64,000 nt of DNA, taken from Oscillospiraceae bacterium (GTDB taxonomy: Bacteria > Bacillota > Clostridia > Oscillospirales > Ruminococcaceae). A program made the translations under genes and the position numbers. Location of the stretch: contig JAJQGB010000009.1 in the NCBI GenBank assembly GCA_021200775.1, positions 129,773-193,772 on the forward strand, written 5' to 3'. This document shows, one piece after another, positions 1 to 10,320 of this stretch. Position 1 is the stretch's first letter, and the number at the start of each line of letters is the position of its first letter. A model generated the notes under the pieces. That model was given only the letters and a program-made list of their open reading frames with translations, had not been told where the DNA came from and did not search any database.

Positions 1-126
1 GCTGGCGGTCAGGTTCACTTCAACGCTATGAGAAAGAAAGCCAAGGAGCATCCTTCCGAAGTAGTCGGCAGAGAAATCCGCAAGCTCTACAGCTGGAGCG
101 ACGAAGATAAGTTGATTAACAACTGA
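1..126 (+). CDS. ilvC: Ketol-acid reductoisomerase, C-terminal end (partial)
   Basis: The window opens inside an open frame of 41 codons ending with TGA at 124-126. The residues include AMRKKAKEHP, VVGREIRKLYSW and a tail ending in DKLINN. This is the typical C-terminus of clostridial ketol-acid reductoisomerase, with the conserved (F/H)xAMRxxxxxHPxExVGxxxRxxxSW pattern. The enzyme makes 2,3-dihydroxy-isovalerate, which is the substrate of IlvD encoded just downstream, so the neighbourhood supports the call. The catalytic domain lies outside the window. Confidence 0.85.
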   Translation, partial: AGGQVHFNAMRKKAKEHPSEVVGREIRKLYSWSDEDKLINN

Positions 127-143
127 TTTTGTTCTATTGGGCT

Positions 144-176
144 GAGCCGTGGCAGCAACTGTTGCGGCTCTTTCCC
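144..176 (+). terminator. Probable intrinsic terminator after ilvC
   Basis: GAGCCG at 144-149 pairs with CGGCTC at 165-170, with an inner CAAC/GTTG pairing and a short T-rich tail. It lies 18 bases past the ilvC stop codon. The T tract is weak, so some read-through into ilvD is plausible. Confidence 0.55.
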
Positions 177-177
177 T

Positions 178-243
178 AATGTACAATGTACAATGTACAC
201 AGTTGCCTTTGGCAACTGAAGTACAATGGTCGCCTGATGGCGA
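178..243. repeat. Tandem GTACAAT units followed by two small palindromes
   Basis: Three overlapping copies of a 7-base AATGTAC unit run from 178 to about 199. Two perfect palindromes follow: CAGTTGCC-TTT-GGCAACTG at 200-218 and TCGCC-TGAT-GGCGA at 230-243. A further GTACAATG copy sits between them. The palindromes share the layout (short arms closing on GGC/GCC around a 3-4 base loop) of those at 42199-42244 and 44961-45007, so this looks like a degenerate dispersed repeat rather than an operator. Confidence 0.5.
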
Positions 244-272
244 CGGATTTTTAATTAATAAGGAGATTCATG

Positions 273-1937
273 ATGGTTAAGGATAGAATTGTGGACGGAT
301 TTGAGAATGCACCTCACCGCTCCCTTTATAACGCTCTGGGACTCACCGAGGAGGAACTTAGTCGTCCTCTTATCGGTATAGTAAGCTCCTATAATGAAAT
401 TGTCCCGGGGCATATGAATTTGGATAAGATTACAGAAGCCGTCAAGATTGGCGTTGCAATGGCGGGAGGAACTCCGATTGTATTTCCTGCAATCGCAGTC
501 TGCGACGGTATTGCAATGGGTCACGAGGGCATGAAGTACTCGTTAGTTACAAGAGACCTCATCGCCGATTCCACAGAAGCTATGGTTAAAGCTCACGGCT
601 TTGACGGACTCGTTATGATTCCTAACTGCGACAAGAACGTCCCCGGGCTTTTAATGGCGGCGGCAAGACTGAACTTGCCAACTATCTTCGTTTCGGGCGG
701 ACCTATGCTCGCCGGTCACGTTGACGGTCACAAGACCAGCCTTTCGAGCATGTTCGAGGCAGTAGGCGCATATTCGGCAGGAAAAATGTCCGCCGAAAAG
801 CTCCGTGAATACGAAATGAAGGCTTGTCCTTCCTGCGGTTCCTGCTCCGGAATGTACACCGCAAATTCTATGAACTGCTTAACGGAAGTCATGGGTATGG
901 GACTCAGAGGAAACGGCACAATCCCTGCGGCATATTCGGCAAGAATCGACCTTGCAAAGCGTGCCGGTATGCAGGTTATGGAGCTTGTGAGAAAGAATAT
1001 CAGAGCCCGTGACATCATGACGAAAGAGGCTATCTATAATGCACTCACCGCTGATATGGCTCTCGGATGCTCCACAAACTCGATGCTCCACCTTCCGGCA
1101 ATCGCAAACGAGTGCGACGTCGAATTCAGCCTTCCTCTTGTAAACGAAATCAGTGAGAGAACCCCGAACCTCTGCCATCTGGCACCTGCAGGACCCACCT
1201 ATATGGAGGACCTGAACGAAGCCGGCGGAGTCTATGCAGTTCTGAAAGAGCTTGCAAAGAAGAATTTAATCACCACCGACGTAATGACTTGCACAGGCAA
1301 GACTTTGGGTGAAAATATAGCAGATGTCGAGAATCTCAATAATACCGTAATCCGTGACATCGACAATCCTTACTCCCAGACCGGCGGAATCGCAGTTCTC
1401 TTCGGAAACGTTGCCGAAAATGGCTGTGTTGTCAAGAGAAGCGCAGTTGCCCCCGAAATGCTCGTCCACCGTGGACCCGCAAGAGTCTTCAACAGCGAGG
1501 AAGAGTGCATCAAGGTTATTTATGCCGGCGGCATCAAGCCCGGCGACGTTGTAGTCATCCGCTATGAGGGACCCGCAGGCGGACCCGGCATGAGAGAAAT
1601 GCTTTCGCCTACATCTGCAATCGCAGGCGCAGGACTTGACAAGGAAGTCGCACTCATCACCGACGGAAGATTCTCTGGCGCCACCAGAGGAGCCGCAATC
1701 GGTCACGTTTCGCCCGAAGCGGCAAACGGCGGTACCATTGCCTATATCCACGAAGGCGACATGATTTCCATCAACATCCCCGAGCACAAGATTCATCTCG
1801 AAGTATCTGACGAAGAGCTCGAAGAGCGCCGCAAGACCGACGTTTTGAAGACCAACGACAATCTCAGTGGATACTTAAAGAGATACTCGAAGATGGTTTC
1901 ATCCGCCGACAAGGGCGCAATTATAAACATAAAGTAA
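273..1937 (+). CDS. ilvD: Dihydroxy-acid dehydratase
   Basis: This enzyme dehydrates 2,3-dihydroxy-isovalerate and 2,3-dihydroxy-3-methylvalerate to the 2-keto acids in valine, leucine and isoleucine synthesis. The 554-residue protein has the usual family length. It carries the NCDK motif near residue 119 and the [14 protein letters not shown] cluster region near residue 185, which supply Fe-S ligand cysteines, plus DGRFSG and a glycine-rich GPAGGPGM stretch near the C-terminus. Two ATG codons are adjacent (270 and 273). AGGAG at 261-265 is better spaced for 273. The gene sits 17 bases before leuC and is probably co-transcribed with the leu genes. Confidence 0.95.
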   Translation: MVKDRIVDGFENAPHRSLYNALGLTEEELSRPLIGIVSSYNEIVPGHMNLDKITEAVKIGVAMAGGTPIVFPAIAVCDGIAMGHEGMKYSLVTRDLIADSTEAMVKAHGFDGLVMIPNCDKNVPGLLMAAARLNLPTIFVSGGPMLAGHVDGHKTSLSSMFEAVGAYSAGKMSAEKLREYEMKACPSCGSCSGMYTANSMNCLTEVMGMGLRGNGTIPAAYSARIDLAKRAGMQVMELVRKNIRARDIMTKEAIYNALTADMALGCSTNSMLHLPAIANECDVEFSLPLVNEISERTPNLCHLAPAGPTYMEDLNEAGGVYAVLKELAKKNLITTDVMTCTGKTLGENIADVENLNNTVIRDIDNPYSQTGGIAVLFGNVAENGCVVKRSAVAPEMLVHRGPARVFNSEEECIKVIYAGGIKPGDVVVIRYEGPAGGPGMREMLSPTSAIAGAGLDKEVALITDGRFSGATRGAAIGHVSPEAANGGTIAYIHEGDMISINIPEHKIHLEVSDEELEERRKTDVLKTNDNLSGYLKRYSKMVSSADKGAIINIK

Positions 1938-1954
1938 CAGGAGGATATGACTAC

Positions 1955-3235
1955 ATGGGAATGACACTCTCACAAAAAATTCTTGCGTCGCATGTATGCG
2001 ACTCTCATTGTGGCAAAGATAAATTAGAAGCGGGTCAGCTCGTCCTGTGCAATTTAGACCGGGTTCACGGTAACGACGTCACCTGTCCGCCTGCAATAAG
2101 AGAGTTTAATAAAATGGGACTTGAGAATGTCTTTGATAAAGATAAAGTCACCATGGTTATGGACCACTTCGTCCCGAACAAGGACATCAAGGCGGCTGAG
2201 CAGTGCAAAATCTGCCGTGATTTCTGCAATGAGCACGCTATGGACGACTTCTATGATGTCGGAAAGATGGGAATCGAGCATGCACTTCTCCCGGAAAGTG
2301 GTTTGGTTGTAAGCGGAGACGTCACCATCGGCGCCGACTCACACACCTGCACGTATGGAGCTCTCGGAGCATTCTCAACCGGTGTCGGTTCGACCGATAT
2401 GGCTTTCGGAATGGCTACCGGCAAAGCCTGGTTCAAGGTTCCGTCAGCAATTAAGTTCGAGCTTTCAGGAAAATTGAATCCTCATGTCAGTGGCAAGGAC
2501 GTAATTTTACACATCATCGGAATGATTGGTGTTGACGGCGCACTCTATCGTTCAATGGAGTTTACCGGCGAAGGCGCACACAATCTCTCGATGAGCGACC
2601 GCTTCACCATCTGCAACATGGCAATCGAAGCCGGTGCCAAGAACGGCATCTTCGAAGTCGACGACAAGACCCTTGAATATGAGGGTGTTCACGCTCAGCG
2701 TGAACCAAAAATCTTCCACGCCGACCCTGACGCCGAGTATGACGAAGTAATCAAGATAGATTTATCGACTATCAAGCCGACAGTCGCATTCCCGCATCTG
2801 CCGGAGAACACCCACACCGTCGACGAAATCGGCGAAGTGAAAATCGACCAGGTCGTTATCGGCTCCTGCACAAACGGGCTCTATGACGACATCAAAGTCG
2901 CTTGGGAGATTATCAAGGGACACAAGGTTGCGGAAGGGCTCCGAGTTATAATCATTCCAGCAACCCAGAAGGTATATTTAAGATGCCTCGAAGAAGGCTT
3001 CATCAAGGACTTCATCGAAGCCGGTTGCATCGTTTCGACTCCTACATGTGGTCCCTGCCTGGGCGGCTATATGGGAGTTCTTGCGCATGGAGAAAGATGT
3101 GTCTCCACGACAAATAGAAACTTCGTCGGAAGAATGGGCGACCCGACTTCCGAAGTATACCTTGCAAGCCCTGCAACAGCGGCGGCAAGCGCATTGACAG
3201 GTAAAATCACCGACCCGAGGGAGGCGACAATATGA
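1955..3235 (+). CDS. leuC: 3-isopropylmalate dehydratase large subunit
   Basis: LeuC with LeuD isomerises 2-isopropylmalate to 3-isopropylmalate in leucine synthesis. The 426-residue protein is of the short LeuC/HacA type found in Clostridia and archaea. The [4Fe-4S] ligands are visible as SCTNG (Cys305) and PTCGPCLGG (Cys365 and Cys368), and [11 protein letters not shown] near residue 127 is the conserved substrate/cluster region. The start is chosen at 1955 because AGGAGG lies about ten bases upstream; an in-frame ATG at 1961 is an alternative. The stop overlaps leuD by four bases, indicating translational coupling. Confidence 0.95.
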   Translation: MGMTLSQKILASHVCDSHCGKDKLEAGQLVLCNLDRVHGNDVTCPPAIREFNKMGLENVFDKDKVTMVMDHFVPNKDIKAAEQCKICRDFCNEHAMDDFYDVGKMGIEHALLPESGLVVSGDVTIGADSHTCTYGALGAFSTGVGSTDMAFGMATGKAWFKVPSAIKFELSGKLNPHVSGKDVILHIIGMIGVDGALYRSMEFTGEGAHNLSMSDRFTICNMAIEAGAKNGIFEVDDKTLEYEGVHAQREPKIFHADPDAEYDEVIKIDLSTIKPTVAFPHLPENTHTVDEIGEVKIDQVVIGSCTNGLYDDIKVAWEIIKGHKVAEGLRVIIIPATQKVYLRCLEEGFIKDFIEAGCIVSTPTCGPCLGGYMGVLAHGERCVSTTNRNFVGRMGDPTSEVYLASPATAAASALTGKITDPREATI

Positions 3236-3726
3236 TTAGTTCTGGCAAAGTCATCAAGTACGGAAACAACGTCGACACCGACGTCATCATCCCCGCAAGA
3301 TACCTTAATTCGAGCGAGCCCGAATTCTTGGCGGCTCACTGCATGGAGGATTTAGATAGCCATTTCCACGAAAAAGTAAACCCGGGCGACATCATCGTCG
3401 CCGGAGAAAACTTCGGTTGCGGCTCCTCCCGTGAACATGCACCTGCGGCAATCAAGGCAAGCGGCATTTCAGTAGTAATCGCCAAGAGCTTCGCCCGAAT
3501 CTTCTACCGCAACTCGATCAACATCGGTCTTGCGATAGTTGAGTGCCCGACTGCGGCTGAGGAAATCCAGGACGGCGACGAAGTCTTGGTAAACCTTTCG
3601 ACCGGAGTCATCACTGACAAGACCACCGGCAAGGAGTATCAGTCGGAGCCGTTCCCGGAGTTTATCCAGAATATAATCTCTGCCGGAGGACTGGTTGAGG
3701 CAGTAAAGAAAGGCGTAGTGGGGTGA
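3232..3726 (+). CDS. leuD: 3-isopropylmalate dehydratase small subunit
   Basis: This is the swivelling small subunit that partners LeuC. The 164-residue protein starts with the family pattern [17 protein letters not shown] and carries [13 protein letters not shown] near residue 62, which lines the active site. The length matches the short LeuD type paired with the short LeuC. ATGA overlap with leuC and near-overlap with leuB place it in the middle of a tightly coupled leuCDB unit. Confidence 0.95.
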   Translation: MISSGKVIKYGNNVDTDVIIPARYLNSSEPEFLAAHCMEDLDSHFHEKVNPGDIIVAGENFGCGSSREHAPAAIKASGISVVIAKSFARIFYRNSINIGLAIVECPTAAEEIQDGDEVLVNLSTGVITDKTTGKEYQSEPFPEFIQNIISAGGLVEAVKKGVVG

Positions 3727-3731
3727 TATCT

Positions 3732-4805
3732 ATGACATATAATATAGCACTTCTCCGTGGAGACGGAATCGGTCCCGAGATTGTCGACAGTGCCGTAAGA
3801 GTTCTTGAAGCTGTCGGCGAGAAGTTCGGGCATGAATTCAAGTTTACGCCCTATTTAATCGGCGGTGCGGCTATCGACGAGTGCGGCGAGCCGCTTCCGA
3901 AAGAGACCGTTGACGGATGCCTTGCTTCCGACAGCGTTCTTCTGGGAGCCGTAGGCGGACCCAAGTGGGACAACCTTTCGGGCGAAAAGCGCCCTGAGAA
4001 GGCACTCTTGGGAATCAGAGCGGCTTTGGGACTCTTCACAAACCTTCGCCCCGCAAAGCTCTATCCTGCCCTCAAAGGCGACTGCCCGTTAAGAGAAGAC
4101 ATCGCTTCCGGCGGATTTGACATCATGATAGTTCGTGAACTCACCGGCGGAATCTACTTCGGCGACAGAGGATATCGCACCGGCAAGTACGGCGAAGAAG
4201 CCTTTGACACCGAGTGCTACTCACGATTTGAAATCGAGAGAATCTCCCGTGTCGCATTTGAAACGGCTCAGAAGCGCAAGGGCAAAGTCACCAGCATCGA
4301 CAAGGCAAACGTCCTTGAAACTTCCCGTCTCTGGAGAAAGACGATTCACGAGATTGAGAAAGAATACGACGGTGTCACATGTTCAGACATGCTCGTCGAC
4401 AATGCGGCAATGCAGTTAGTTCGTAATCCCTCGCAGTTCGACGTCATCGTGACTTCAAACATGTTCGGCGACATTCTCTCTGACGAGGCTTCACAGCTTA
4501 CCGGTTCAATCGGTATGCTCCCGTCGGCATCGCTAGGCGATAACACAAGAGGCATGTACGAGCCGATTCACGGCTCCGCACCCGACATCGCCGGCAAGGG
4601 AATCGCAAACCCGATTGCGACAATTCTTTCTGCGGCAATGATGCTGAGATACTCCTTCTCACTTATGGAAGAAGCCGACTGCATCGAGGCGGCAGTTGAT
4701 AAGGTACTTAACGACGGTCTGAGAACCGCCGATATTGCCGGAGAAAGTGGCGTAAAGCCTCTTTCTACCACCGAAATGACCGACGCAATTATCGCAAGGC
4801 TATAA
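3732..4805 (+). CDS. leuB: 3-isopropylmalate dehydrogenase
   Basis: LeuB oxidatively decarboxylates 3-isopropylmalate to 2-ketoisocaproate with NAD. The 357-residue protein has the N-terminal [12 protein letters not shown] nucleotide-binding start, the substrate-binding arginines in [13 protein letters not shown], and the C-terminal [18 protein letters not shown] motif. An in-frame GTG at 3723 overlaps the leuD stop. The ATG at 3732 is preferred because [12 protein letters not shown] aligns with the usual family N-terminus. leuA is not in this run, so it must lie elsewhere. Confidence 0.93.
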   Translation: MTYNIALLRGDGIGPEIVDSAVRVLEAVGEKFGHEFKFTPYLIGGAAIDECGEPLPKETVDGCLASDSVLLGAVGGPKWDNLSGEKRPEKALLGIRAALGLFTNLRPAKLYPALKGDCPLREDIASGGFDIMIVRELTGGIYFGDRGYRTGKYGEEAFDTECYSRFEIERISRVAFETAQKRKGKVTSIDKANVLETSRLWRKTIHEIEKEYDGVTCSDMLVDNAAMQLVRNPSQFDVIVTSNMFGDILSDEASQLTGSIGMLPSASLGDNTRGMYEPIHGSAPDIAGKGIANPIATILSAAMMLRYSFSLMEEADCIEAAVDKVLNDGLRTADIAGESGVKPLSTTEMTDAIIARL

Positions 4806-4823
4806 CTACAGGAAGTGACTGAA

Positions 4824-6041
4824 ATGTGCGATTCAAGGGAGTTTTTATCCAAACTCGATTCAATAGTTCTTTTCAGAGGCGTGGCGAAAGGCGAGGTTTT
4901 ATCCTCGCTTCGCCGTCTCTTAGACAGTCCCGAAGGTGAGAATAGAATTGCTCTTTACGCCGATTTCGTAAGCGAGCTGTTTAAGCACGGCTACGACTTC
5001 GGACACTATCTCATGGACGCCGTCTCGGAGGACGAGAACGACTATATCAAACTTCGCTCGGAGAACTTGGAAATTCCTGCGGTGCTTTCAAACTGTGCCT
5101 GTGAGGAGCTAAAAATCTTCGGAGAACTTTCCGAAATCACTTCGGATTCTCTAAAAGAGTTCACCGGCTACAAGGGTTACCTGCCCGATTTTGAAACGAC
5201 AAAGTTCGACTTCGTTTCGGAATACGAAAGAAGAGCCCTGAACGTCGGCAGTACAGGTTATGGAATCTATGCGAAAAACGTTATGTTCCGTGTTGTTGAC
5301 GGGGAGATTACGCCACTTCGGTCTCCCGACAAGACAAAACTCTCGCACCTCATCGGCTACGAGAGCCAGCGGGAACAGCTGATTGGGAATACACTTGCAT
5401 TCCTCGATGGCAGACCCTACGCAAACACTCTTCTTTACGGCGACGCCGGAACCGGCAAGTCTTCAAGCGTCAAAGCGGTTGCGAACTACTTTGCGCCGAA
5501 GGGACTCCGGCTTATCGAGATAAGAAAAGAACAGCTACGGGATATTCCGCACGTGATGGAATCGGTAAGAGACAATCCGCTTAAATTCATAATCTTCATC
5601 GACGACCTATCCTTCAACGCTGATGACGACAATTTCAGTGCGCTTAAAGCGATTTTGGAGGGCTCGGCTTCCGTTCAGTCTCCGAATACCGTAATCTACG
5701 TCACCAGCAACCGTCGGCACCTCGTAAAAGAGAGCTTCTCCGACCGTGACGGCGACGACGTCCACAGAGGAGATACCATGCAGGAGCAGATTTCCATGTC
5801 CGAGCGGTTCGGGCTCGTAATCCTCTTCACAAAGCCTTCAAAGCAGGGCTATCTCGAAATAGTCAAGGGACTATTTGAGGAAATGAAGCTTCAGTGGTCG
5901 GACGATGTCGAAGTCAAGGCTTGTGCATTTGCCCTCAGAAAAGGCGGATTCACCCCGAGAGCCGCAGAGCAGTTTGTAGACGCATGTGCCGCCGAACACA
6001 TGTCGGCAAGCCGACAAGTGAAAGTTTCCGGCGAAAAGTGA
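4824..6041 (+). CDS. DUF815-family AAA+ ATPase
   Basis: This 405-residue protein of unknown physiological role matches the DUF815 ATPase family of Firmicutes. A Walker A motif (YGDAGTGKSS) is near residue 206 and a Walker B (FIIFIDDLSF) near residue 256. A Ser/Asn-rich sensor region (YVTSNRRHL) follows, then an arginine-containing segment (MSERFGLVI). The roughly 170-residue N-terminal region is helical and family-specific. AGGAAG eight bases before the ATG at 4824 decides the start over a GTG at 4815. It follows leuB by 18 bases, so it may ride on the same transcript without a pathway link. Confidence 0.8.
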   Translation: MCDSREFLSKLDSIVLFRGVAKGEVLSSLRRLLDSPEGENRIALYADFVSELFKHGYDFGHYLMDAVSEDENDYIKLRSENLEIPAVLSNCACEELKIFGELSEITSDSLKEFTGYKGYLPDFETTKFDFVSEYERRALNVGSTGYGIYAKNVMFRVVDGEITPLRSPDKTKLSHLIGYESQREQLIGNTLAFLDGRPYANTLLYGDAGTGKSSSVKAVANYFAPKGLRLIEIRKEQLRDIPHVMESVRDNPLKFIIFIDDLSFNADDDNFSALKAILEGSASVQSPNTVIYVTSNRRHLVKESFSDRDGDDVHRGDTMQEQISMSERFGLVILFTKPSKQGYLEIVKGLFEEMKLQWSDDVEVKACAFALRKGGFTPRAAEQFVDACAAEHMSASRQVKVSGEK

Positions 6042-6058
6042 ATCTTTGAAAAAGACAC

Positions 6059-6087
6059 TTGAACAAGGCGGGATATTCTGTTATACT
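6059..6087 (+). promoter_or_regulatory. Sigma-A type promoter for the TauE/SafE gene
   Basis: TTGAAC at 6059-6064 and TATACT at 6082-6087 are separated by 17 bases. A TGTGAC/GTCACA inverted repeat at 6097-6118 falls in the leader, just after the expected transcription start, and could be an operator or a small hairpin. Confidence 0.7.
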
Positions 6088-6146
6088 TATAGTGTCTGTG
6101 ACCGTGATTGTAGTCACATGATAGTCTATATAGTTGTTGGAGAATC

Positions 6147-7043
6147 ATGTTTGAATTTATAGTATGTGCGCTTGCAGGGATTGGAGCAGGCGTAGCCACC
6201 GGTTTTGCGGGGCTGTCGGCGGCGGTTTACATTTCGCCAATACTTGTAACTTTTTTGGGAATACCCTCCTATGAGGCGATAGGAATAGCACTTGCTTCTG
6301 ATGTTCTGGCGTCGGGGGCAAGCTCTTTGACATACTACCGCCACGGAAATATCGACATAAAACGGTGCATACCACTACTTGCGTCCATCATAAGCTTTAC
6401 CATCATCGGAAGTATAATCGGCTTCTTTGTGTCGTCAACCGAAATCGGCGACACCGCAATGACCTATTGGACGGTTATAATCTCTCTCGGGCTCGGCTTC
6501 TGGTTCATGATAAAGCCGGTCGACGGCAACCGCAGACATGTTTTCTCCGAGAAGACAAGGACGATTATCGCAGTATTGCTCGGAGCCTACACCGGATTCC
6601 TCTGCGGATTCCAGGGCACCGGCGGCGGAATGATGATGCTGTTCATACTGACGCTGGTTATGGGCTATGCCCTCAAAACAGCAGTCGGCACGAGTGTGTT
6701 TATAATGACCTTCACAGCCTTGATTGGCGCCGTTTCGCACTTTGCAATAAACGGTATGCCCGACATAAACCGGCTTGTCATATGCGTCGTGTTCACTCTC
6801 ATTGCGGCACAGATTTCCGCAAGCCTTGCGAATAAGATGAAGGTTTCGAGCTGTAATCTGATAATCGGAGTACTCCTGGCGGTTTCGGGAGTAATAATGC
6901 TCCTTATAAACCTTCAGAACTCGGGATTTGCGGATTTTGATGCCGCAGACCTGATTGGAATCGGTGCAGGTGCAATAGTAGTAATAATTCTGATACTCCT
7001 GTTTGAAATCAGGCATCTGAAGAAAAAAGACGGGGAGGAGTGA
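6147..7043 (+). CDS. TauE/SafE (TSUP) family membrane permease
   Basis: This 298-residue integral membrane protein has about eight predicted hydrophobic helices. It shows the two-half arrangement of the sulfite exporter TauE/SafE family, including GIGAGVATGFAGLSAA near the N-terminus and its counterpart LCGFQGTGGGMMM near residue 152. Members move sulfur-containing or small organic anions; the substrate cannot be read from sequence. The stop is six bases before the next gene, so the two probably share the 6059 promoter. Confidence 0.82.
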   Translation: MFEFIVCALAGIGAGVATGFAGLSAAVYISPILVTFLGIPSYEAIGIALASDVLASGASSLTYYRHGNIDIKRCIPLLASIISFTIIGSIIGFFVSSTEIGDTAMTYWTVIISLGLGFWFMIKPVDGNRRHVFSEKTRTIIAVLLGAYTGFLCGFQGTGGGMMMLFILTLVMGYALKTAVGTSVFIMTFTALIGAVSHFAINGMPDINRLVICVVFTLIAAQISASLANKMKVSSCNLIIGVLLAVSGVIMLLINLQNSGFADFDAADLIGIGAGAIVVIILILLFEIRHLKKKDGEE

Positions 7044-7049
7044 TTAAAA

Positions 7050-8237
7050 GTGGCGGACGTTGAGAAGAAAAAAACTTCAAAATTCAGAATCAAGAGGAAC
7101 CTTCTGCACAGATTCGTCTGGACATTCCTGTGGGTTCTCGCACAGCCGTATATGCTGATAAGATACGGCTTCAAGACGAAGCACCTTAACCTGAAAGAGC
7201 CTTGCCTGGTCGTTGCGAACCATCTGACTGAGGTTGACATGATTATGGTCGGATGCGCCTTCCCGCACCAGATGTATATCGTCGGTGGCGAGCATGTTGT
7301 CACCCGAAAGAGCTTCCCGATACTCGATTTCTTCTTCCACCCGTTGCCCATGTACAAGGGCGATGCCGACACCGCCGCCGTCAAGGAAATCATAAGATAT
7401 CTTCGCAACGGTCACAGCATCATGCTATTTGCGGAGGGCAGTCGCTCCTTCAACGGCGAGACCGAAACCCTGCCCGACAGCATAGGAAAGCTCTGTAAGT
7501 CGGGAAAGTGCGGCTTGGTTACATATCACATCGGCGGAGGATATTTCCGTGAGCCGAGATGGGCGTATACCGCCCGCAAGGGCAAGGTCTGGGGTGAGAT
7601 TAAATCCTACTTAACAGCTGAAGAAGTCGCCAAAATGACTCCCCACGATATTACTGAAGTCATCAACCGTGATATTCATGAGAACGCCTATGAAACCCAG
7701 CGCAAGGAAATGAACAGATACAAGGGCGAACGCCTTGCTGAAGGACTCGAAAATTATCTTGTAATCTGCCCGAAGTGCGGGGAGTACAACACTCTTGAAA
7801 CCTCCGGCGATACGTTCAGATGTCCGCACTGTGGACTTCATGGCAAGTACAACGAATACGGCTTCCTCGAAGGCGAAGACCTGCCGTTCGACAGTGTCTA
7901 CGACTGGGGCAAGTGGGTTGAGAATAAGCTTGCCATCGATTTGGAAGGGAAGAGCCCCGATGAACTTCTGTTTACTGATTCAGACGTAAAGTTCTATGAA
8001 ATTGCCCCGAACCACGAGAGAGTGACACTTCCGGAAACGGAAATCCACGGCTATATCGACCGGCTTGAAATCGGCGACTGTAAATTTGAATTCTCTGAAA
8101 TGAGCGGAATGGATATGCTCTACTACGGCAAGACTCTTCTCTTCACCCATCAGGGTCGCCACTTCGGTGTAACAGGCGAGAAATTCCACGCTGTCCGGTA
8201 CAAATGGACATATGATTATTATTTGAAGACCGAATAA
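7050..8237 (+). CDS. PlsC-like 1-acylglycerol-3-phosphate acyltransferase with zinc ribbon
   Basis: This is a membrane-associated phospholipid acyltransferase. The N-terminal domain has the catalytic NHLTEVD box (His58, Asp63) and the substrate-binding FAEGSR motif (residues 127-132). A hydrophobic stretch near residues 22-38 probably anchors it. After the catalytic domain comes a CPKC...CPHC zinc ribbon (Cys240, 243, 258, 261) and a 130-residue C-terminal region that is not part of classical PlsC. At 395 residues it is well above the usual 200-250. The start is GTG at 7050. The extra domain makes the precise substrate uncertain. Confidence 0.78.
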   Translation: MADVEKKKTSKFRIKRNLLHRFVWTFLWVLAQPYMLIRYGFKTKHLNLKEPCLVVANHLTEVDMIMVGCAFPHQMYIVGGEHVVTRKSFPILDFFFHPLPMYKGDADTAAVKEIIRYLRNGHSIMLFAEGSRSFNGETETLPDSIGKLCKSGKCGLVTYHIGGGYFREPRWAYTARKGKVWGEIKSYLTAEEVAKMTPHDITEVINRDIHENAYETQRKEMNRYKGERLAEGLENYLVICPKCGEYNTLETSGDTFRCPHCGLHGKYNEYGFLEGEDLPFDSVYDWGKWVENKLAIDLEGKSPDELLFTDSDVKFYEIAPNHERVTLPETEIHGYIDRLEIGDCKFEFSEMSGMDMLYYGKTLLFTHQGRHFGVTGEKFHAVRYKWTYDYYLKTE

Positions 8238-8244
8238 CCAAAAG

Positions 8245-8275
8245 CCGCAGGGCAAAAAGCCTTGCGGTTATTTTA
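8245..8275 (+). terminator. Intrinsic terminator
   Basis: CCGCAGGGC at 8245-8253 pairs with GCCTTGCGG at 8259-8267 across an A-rich loop, followed by TTATTTTAT. It closes the TauE/SafE-acyltransferase unit. Confidence 0.75.
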
Positions 8276-8319
8276 TACTCACCAGACGACAGTTTGCATA
8301 AATTCTTTTTGAATGAGGC

Positions 8320-8348
8320 TTGACAATTTGGAAATTTTGCAATATCAT
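8320..8348 (+). promoter_or_regulatory. Promoter for the galactanase genes
   Basis: TTGACA at 8320-8325 and TATCAT at 8343-8348 lie 17 bases apart, about 30 bases before the first GH53 gene. Confidence 0.65.
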
Positions 8349-8376
8349 TAAGAGTACAATATCATGAGGTGATAGT

Positions 8377-10317
8377 ATGAAAAATTTTAAACGAATACTG
8401 AGTATAATTCTCGCAATGACTCTGGCACTGACACTTCTCAGCGGCTGTGGCTTGGGGACGTTTGACTATTCCGATTATGGAATCCAGGTCAGCGAGATTG
8501 AAGGATTAGATGACGACTTCATCTTCGGCGTCGACCTGTCGTCGATTATCGAGGTTGAGAACGCCGGCGGAAAGTTCTATGACGAAGACGGCAACGAAAC
8601 TGACATCTTCGAGCTTCTTGCCGACTACGGCGTGAATTACGTGAGAATCTGTCTCTGGAACGATCCATATGACGAAGACGGCAACAGCTTCGGCGGCGGC
8701 GGAAATGACCTTGAAACGGACATCGAAATCGCAAAACGTGCTGTTGCGGCTGGAATGAAGGTCTGCCTCGACTTCCACTACAGCGACTTCTGGGCTGACC
8801 CGTCAAAGCAGACTCTTCCCCGTGAGTGGGAGGGCTACACAAGCGAAGAATTAAGACAGGTCGTCTACGATTATACATACAGCGTTCTCGAAGCTTTTGA
8901 AGAAGCCGGTTGCCTTCCTTCGATGGTCCAGACCGGCAACGAAGTCAATAACGGCATCATGTACCCGAACGGCAAATCTGCCACATACCAGGCAATCTAT
9001 ATGTCTGCGGCAATGTCGGCTGTAAAAGCGATTGACCCAGACATTCTGACGGTTGTCCACCTTGCTGAAGGCGCAACCTATTCGACCATTTCCGGCAAGC
9101 TCGACACTCTTATCGAAGCGGGAGTCCAGTTCGATGTTATCGGTCTTTCTTACTACTCCTACTGGCACGGCTCGATGGCTGACTTCCAGGACTGCGTCGA
9201 GAAGCTCGCCGAAAAATACGACCAGAAAATCTGCGTAATGGAGTATTCCTACGGCTACGGCGACGACTCGAACGAATACACCGGAAACATCTTCAGTTCA
9301 TCTCTTGAAGAAGCCGGCGGCTACAAGGCTACAGTTCAGGGACAGGCTTCATATATTCACGACGTGAACGAGGTTATCGCTTCTGTCGACACCGGAATCG
9401 GCTCATTCTACTGGGAGCCTGCATGGCTTCCGCTTGCGGGAACATCCTGGGCTTCGGAAGATGCACACGACTATCTCGTTTCCCAGGGCGACGGCGGAGG
9501 AGAAGGAACCGTCTCGTGGGCAAATCAGGCACTCTTTGATTTCGACGGAAATCCGCTTGCCAGCCTCAACGCCTTCAAGCTTATGCGTGATTCGGGAACG
9601 GCAGAGGAAAATATACTTGAAATCAACACCGAAATCAGCTGTATGATTGATTTATCCTCATCTGAGGAGATTGCTCTACCCGAAACGGCAACGGCACTTA
9701 CCGATTTGGACAGATGGGTAGAGCTTGAAATCAAATGGAACGAGGACGAAGTCGCCGCAATCAGCGGTGAGGGCGAATACACCGTCACCGGAACAGTCAC
9801 CTGCGGCGGCAACGACTATGAAATCACCGCCGATGTTCTCACATACTACGACTATCTGAAGAACGGAAGCTTTGACGACGACACCGTCACCGGCGACGTC
9901 AAGGACTTCTCTGTTATCACCGCATGGAACATGTCCGGCACCGACAATTCCTATCGTATTGAGTCAAAGAACGCCAGAACCGGAAGCAATAACTTAAATA
10001 TCTGGTGCTCATCTGCGTTCGAGAATACTCTCAGTCAGGACATCTACAACCTTACAGCCGGAACCTATGTCTTCTCCGTCTACGGAAGAAGCGCTATGGA
10101 GAACTATCTCTATCCCGAGTGCACGCTTTACGTGACCGTCGGCGACGAAACCTATGAGGCGGAAATCACATGGGGCAACACATGGAGCGACTGGGTTCAG
10201 ACGACAGTCGAGTTCACCGTCACCGAAACCACCGACATAACCGTCGGAATCAAGTCGACCGGTGCGGCGGCAACATGGGCGCACTTCGACGACTTCGCAC
10301 TTGCAAGGAAGGACTAA
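8377..10317 (+). CDS. Secreted GH53 arabinogalactan endo-beta-1,4-galactanase lipoprotein
   Basis: The enzyme cleaves beta-1,4-galactan, a side chain of pectin, outside the cell. A signal peptide ends in the lipobox LSGC (Cys24), so it is anchored to the membrane surface. The GH53 barrel covers about residues 50-400, with acid/base Glu189 in TGNEVNNG and nucleophile Glu289 in CVMEYSYGY. The typical HYSDFWADPSKQ and FYWEPAW motifs are present. Residues 415-490 look like a bacterial Ig-like domain. Residues 495-646 form a jelly-roll resembling CBM61, a galactan-binding module often attached to GH53. It is followed four bases later by a second GH53 gene. Confidence 0.92.
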   Translation: MKNFKRILSIILAMTLALTLLSGCGLGTFDYSDYGIQVSEIEGLDDDFIFGVDLSSIIEVENAGGKFYDEDGNETDIFELLADYGVNYVRICLWNDPYDEDGNSFGGGGNDLETDIEIAKRAVAAGMKVCLDFHYSDFWADPSKQTLPREWEGYTSEELRQVVYDYTYSVLEAFEEAGCLPSMVQTGNEVNNGIMYPNGKSATYQAIYMSAAMSAVKAIDPDILTVVHLAEGATYSTISGKLDTLIEAGVQFDVIGLSYYSYWHGSMADFQDCVEKLAEKYDQKICVMEYSYGYGDDSNEYTGNIFSSSLEEAGGYKATVQGQASYIHDVNEVIASVDTGIGSFYWEPAWLPLAGTSWASEDAHDYLVSQGDGGGEGTVSWANQALFDFDGNPLASLNAFKLMRDSGTAEENILEINTEISCMIDLSSSEEIALPETATALTDLDRWVELEIKWNEDEVAAISGEGEYTVTGTVTCGGNDYEITADVLTYYDYLKNGSFDDDTVTGDVKDFSVITAWNMSGTDNSYRIESKNARTGSNNLNIWCSSAFENTLSQDIYNLTAGTYVFSVYGRSAMENYLYPECTLYVTVGDETYEAEITWGNTWSDWVQTTVEFTVTETTDITVGIKSTGAAATWAHFDDFALARKD

Positions 10318-10320
10318 GCT

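Noticed and set aside
1266-1796. A 176-codon minus-strand open frame inside ilvD
   Set aside because: It is antisense to a highly conserved gene, has no ribosome site, and its composition mirrors codon bias of ilvD.
6435-7016. A 193-codon minus-strand frame inside the TauE/SafE gene
   Set aside because: Its residues are rich in Tyr, Arg, His and Cys with no hydrophobic pattern, typical of an antisense shadow, and the plus-strand gene is a clear membrane permease.
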